A stretch of DNA of 60,000 bases from Lingula anatina. Taxonomy: Eukaryota; Brachiopoda; Lingulata; Lingulida; Lingulidae. Positions 51,301-55,399 of this stretch are shown here, in pieces (positions within the stretch are counted from its first letter, which is position 1; each line of letters starts with the position of its first letter). The stretch spans positions 710,027-770,026 of the forward strand of contig NW_019775069.1 in the NCBI RefSeq assembly GCF_001039355.2, given 5' to 3'. Made by a program: the position numbers and the translations under genes. The notes beneath the pieces were generated by a model. The model saw nothing but the letters and a program-made list of their open reading frames with translations, ran no database searches and had not been told where the DNA came from.

Positions 51301-54300
51301 ATAATTCTCACTGCTTTTTGACTGATGAGATGAGTATCACTGTATGTGCTGTTCATTGCTGCTATGTTAAAAAGGCTTCCATGTAATTTATACATGTATA
51401 ATTCATGTTGAAACTAGCTGGTTTCAAACTTTATAATGCTCTTGCAATCTCGCTATATTTTTAGCTAGTAATATTCCCACTCCCTCTGTTGTAGCTGTTG
51501 TTGTATAATATGTTAATGTATAATATTTCAAGCTGCTTTCTCAGCACCTGTAAATTTAAAATGTCTATATGTTCATTCCCTGCAGTTTAAGCACTTATAG
51601 CAGTTCTACTACATGTAGCTTGCTGTTTTTGATCTATACTTCACACTTATATGAGTTTAGCTCTCTTATCACAGTGGATTTCATCTCACTATATATATAT
51701 ATTTATATGTTCTGCATCTTCCTATTTTGTCACCCCATTGCAGCTAAAACCTGGTTACTGCTAGATAAATACACTAAACCCTTGCCGCCTAGCTCTACAC
51801 GGTCCAGAGGTAAAGTTATTCACTTTTGTAGTGTTATATGCACTGCATGGGCTGTAGAATGACAGGCAATAATGAAGATGAAGATTTTAAGGACATCCAT
51901 ATAACTTTGAGAAATAAAAATTTAATTTACATTTAGTTCTTAAGTCATCTCTGAATAACTCTACAGATGGCCTTAAGTTGCAAAAATCATCTTTGTTAAG
52001 ACCAATTAATTTTTAAAATGTGATTTAGTAACATATGTCTAAACAAGTTTTAATTTTTGATTCATACTTATAAGTACCTGTTGCAAAATAATATATGAAA
52101 AAAACATTATTTCTTCTTTCATGTCTGTCAATTTATTGATCCCATGACTTTATTTATTGCTTACAGACTACTTAGTTTCATCATTGTTTATCTTTGTCTG
52201 TATGCTCTGTTATTATTGTCTTTTTTAAATCTACTTGTCTGTTTTATATTCTTTCCTTCTCATATTTTCTTTTAATCTCATATCAGTTGACCTTTTTTAT
52301 CATATTTTTCATGTTATTATATAGAATTGCAAATTTTGAGGCTTTCCATTCTTATTCACATAGTGGAAATGCTGTTCAAAAATTAATGCAACTAAAACCA
52401 CCAAGTTTTTTAAAACTAGTTGGAGGATGGATTCTGTAGATGATAAAACAATTATATAGGTCAACAGCTGAAAGTCCCAGATTATCTTGGACTGCTATAT
52501 TTAAAATATACCATTTTTTACTCATCTTATTCTATACATTTTAGTCAGTTACATGTACTTCAGGTTGGAGAGTAGTATTGCACTGTTATAGATATCTATT
52601 TGAAATCAGATGATGTCAGGTGAAACTCAGTTTTCATTTCATGTAAAATATATGACGTAAAAGGACATCTTGCCCTCTGTACCCCCTTGCCACCTTAGCT
52701 AGTCTGTTCACTTTATCATGTTCTCCTTACCTTCCCTCTTTCAGAATACACACCAAGTTCTTCAAGGCATAGAAGGAGAGGTACATGAAGTGGTTTTTAT
52801 ATTTTTCTTCTCATAATGAGATTAGAAAATATAATAATGGTGATAATTTTACAAGCCAAAATAAGAAAAGACTTATTGCACCCAGTTTATTTTGAGTTAT
52901 TGAATAGTACCATTAAGTTATTTTTTTTCGTTAATTTCCATCCGATTCTGTAATCATTTAATTAGAGGTAAGGAATAGACACAACCCTGAGAATTTCCAT
53001 ATTTTTACACTTTTTAGTTTCACCACCATTAATTATTTATTTAGATATTTTTAAACCAGCCCTATTAATACTAGCATTATACTACACACTGTTCAACCTC
53101 GTAGTGGTCTTCACACCAACATTCTATATTTTTCTGTAGCCTCGGAACCTGCTGTCCGTCACCCTGTCTCCACTACCACCACTTACATCAGAGGTAAAAA
53201 GTTTTCAACTCTTGCATGCATCACTTCTATTCTGTTGTCTTAGACTACTTGTATTTGAACCTCACTGTTCTTTATAATATGGCTAGTGAGAAAAGGGGAA
53301 CATTTAAGTACTAGACCAATACTGTTAGAGGGATAATTTACTTGCATTTTTGGTGCTTATTATTATTGTTATTTATTTATTTATTCATTTATTTTAGACT
53401 TCATTTTGACCTTTTAACCAATATACAGCAAATATCTTGTAATGAGGCGTGTAATGTTCTTTCTGAATATAGCAGTTTTTCTATCCCATCCCTTATCTTC
53501 ATCATCTTTTAGATTATTCTCCCTCTACCTATACCCCACACACAGGACCCTCCACATTTAGGGTGAAGAAATATACTGGTGAGTTTTATATCTTTTTCTT
53601 CAACATATCTTCATAAACTGGAGTATGTTTTTCTCTTTAGAAAGCAGATTTATTAATGTTTTATTCTTTATAGAAACCTTTGGCACTGTTTATTTCCGTC
53701 TTTTCTTATCAAACCATTTGATTAATAGCACATGCACTACTAGTTACCCTACTTCACTGTTTCAGACTTCTCTCCCACCCCTCCTCCATCCTCCAGAAAA
53801 ACCAAGTCCAGGTCCAGAGGTAATGTATTCCTCTTTCAGTTGTGTCAGCACTGTTTTACCTAACACACTGAACACAATTGTTGTAACATATTGCTGTCTC
53901 AACTAACACAATCAGAACAATTTAGAAAACCATATTTTGAAATGCTATTTGAANNNNNNNNNNNNNNNNNNNNNNNNNNNNNNNNNNNNNNNNNNNNNNN
54001 NNNNNNNNNNNNNNNNNNNNNNNNNNNNNNNNNNNNNNNNNNNNNNNNNNNNNNNNNNNNNNNNNNNNNNNNNNNNNNNNNNNNNNNNNNNNNNNNNNNN
54101 NNNNNNNNNNNNNNNNNNNNNNNNNNNNNNNNNNNNNNNNNNNNNNNNNNNNNNNNNNNNNNNNNNNNNNNNNNNNNNNNNNNNNNNNNNNNNNNNNNNN
54201 NNNNNNNNNNNNNNNNNNNNNNNNNNNNNNNNNNNNNNNNNNNNNNNNNNNNNNNNNNNNNNNNNNNNNNNNNNNNNNNNNNNNNNNNNNNNNNNNNNNN

Positions 54301-54371
54301 NNNNNNNNNNNNNNNNNNNNNNNNNNNNNNNNNNNNNNNNNNNNNNNNNNNNNNNNNNNNNNNNNNNNTCT

Positions 54372-54425
<54 letters not shown>

Positions 54426-55355
54426 AATTTTCAGTTTTCAGGCACCATTATTGTACAGCTTATCAATTTAGACATTTTCTGACCCTGAGTCTACCTTTTC
54501 ATTCTGTACACTGAATGTCATCTGTGACAGTGTAATTTCAGGGGGAAAATGAATATTTTGATTTGTTCATTTGCAAGATAAATGCCAGAGATTTATTTTG
54601 AAAATACAGAAGTACTGAAACATTGTTACCCAGCTTAAAAACTGTATAAGGAAATGGTATAACATTATTTGAATATTAACATTTAATTTTATCTTTTTCT
54701 CTTATAGATTACACACCAACTGAAGTTGGGGATGCCTCCATTAAACCAAGAAAGCAAAGAGGTAAGATAATGGTTTATAAATGTCAAAGTCTTTGTTTAT
54801 TTCCTTAATTTTTTTTCAAAATTTGTCATGTCATTTATATTCGTAAAAATTGTAAGACATGACCGCAACTTTGGTTTTCAGAAAATATATTTGAATGTTA
54901 CTTCAGGTATTACTAAGAAATGATTGCTGAAGGAATATATTAATACATTAAATAAATAACTTTTTATGTGATAATTTTGTAAAAAAAAAAAAAAGACTTG
55001 CCAAACTTCTGTTCGAATATTCATAATCAAGAAGAAAGCATTTTTACTGAATTTTCATTGTTTATTTTTAACTATTTTTCATTTTCTTGTTTTTTCAGAG
55101 AGATCACTGGATTCACCCCGGAGGTCTCAAACACCCCAAACTGTGGAGAAACGTAAGGAAAAGTACACTTTTCAAATGATGTTTACATTTTAAAAACAGT
55201 CTGGCTTCACTGTGTTTCTTTCTATGGAGATAGTTGCAGGACTTAGTTCATTTTGTATAAAATTTTACATCACTGACATAACATACCAAGCTTATCATAA
55301 ATTTAAACAGGATTTTTCCAGCTAACACAAATTTGCATAGAAGCACACACTAATA

Positions 55356-55399
<44 letters not shown>

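Noticed and set aside
52167-52202. Possible 36-nt exon beginning DYLVSSLFIF in the microexon region
   Set aside because: Acceptor and phase would fit, but the hydrophobic content is unlike every neighbouring spacer exon and the donor (gtatgc) is weak.
53891-54482. Open frames crossing the second N gap
   Set aside because: Artefacts of N plus a poly-T/(TG)n tract.
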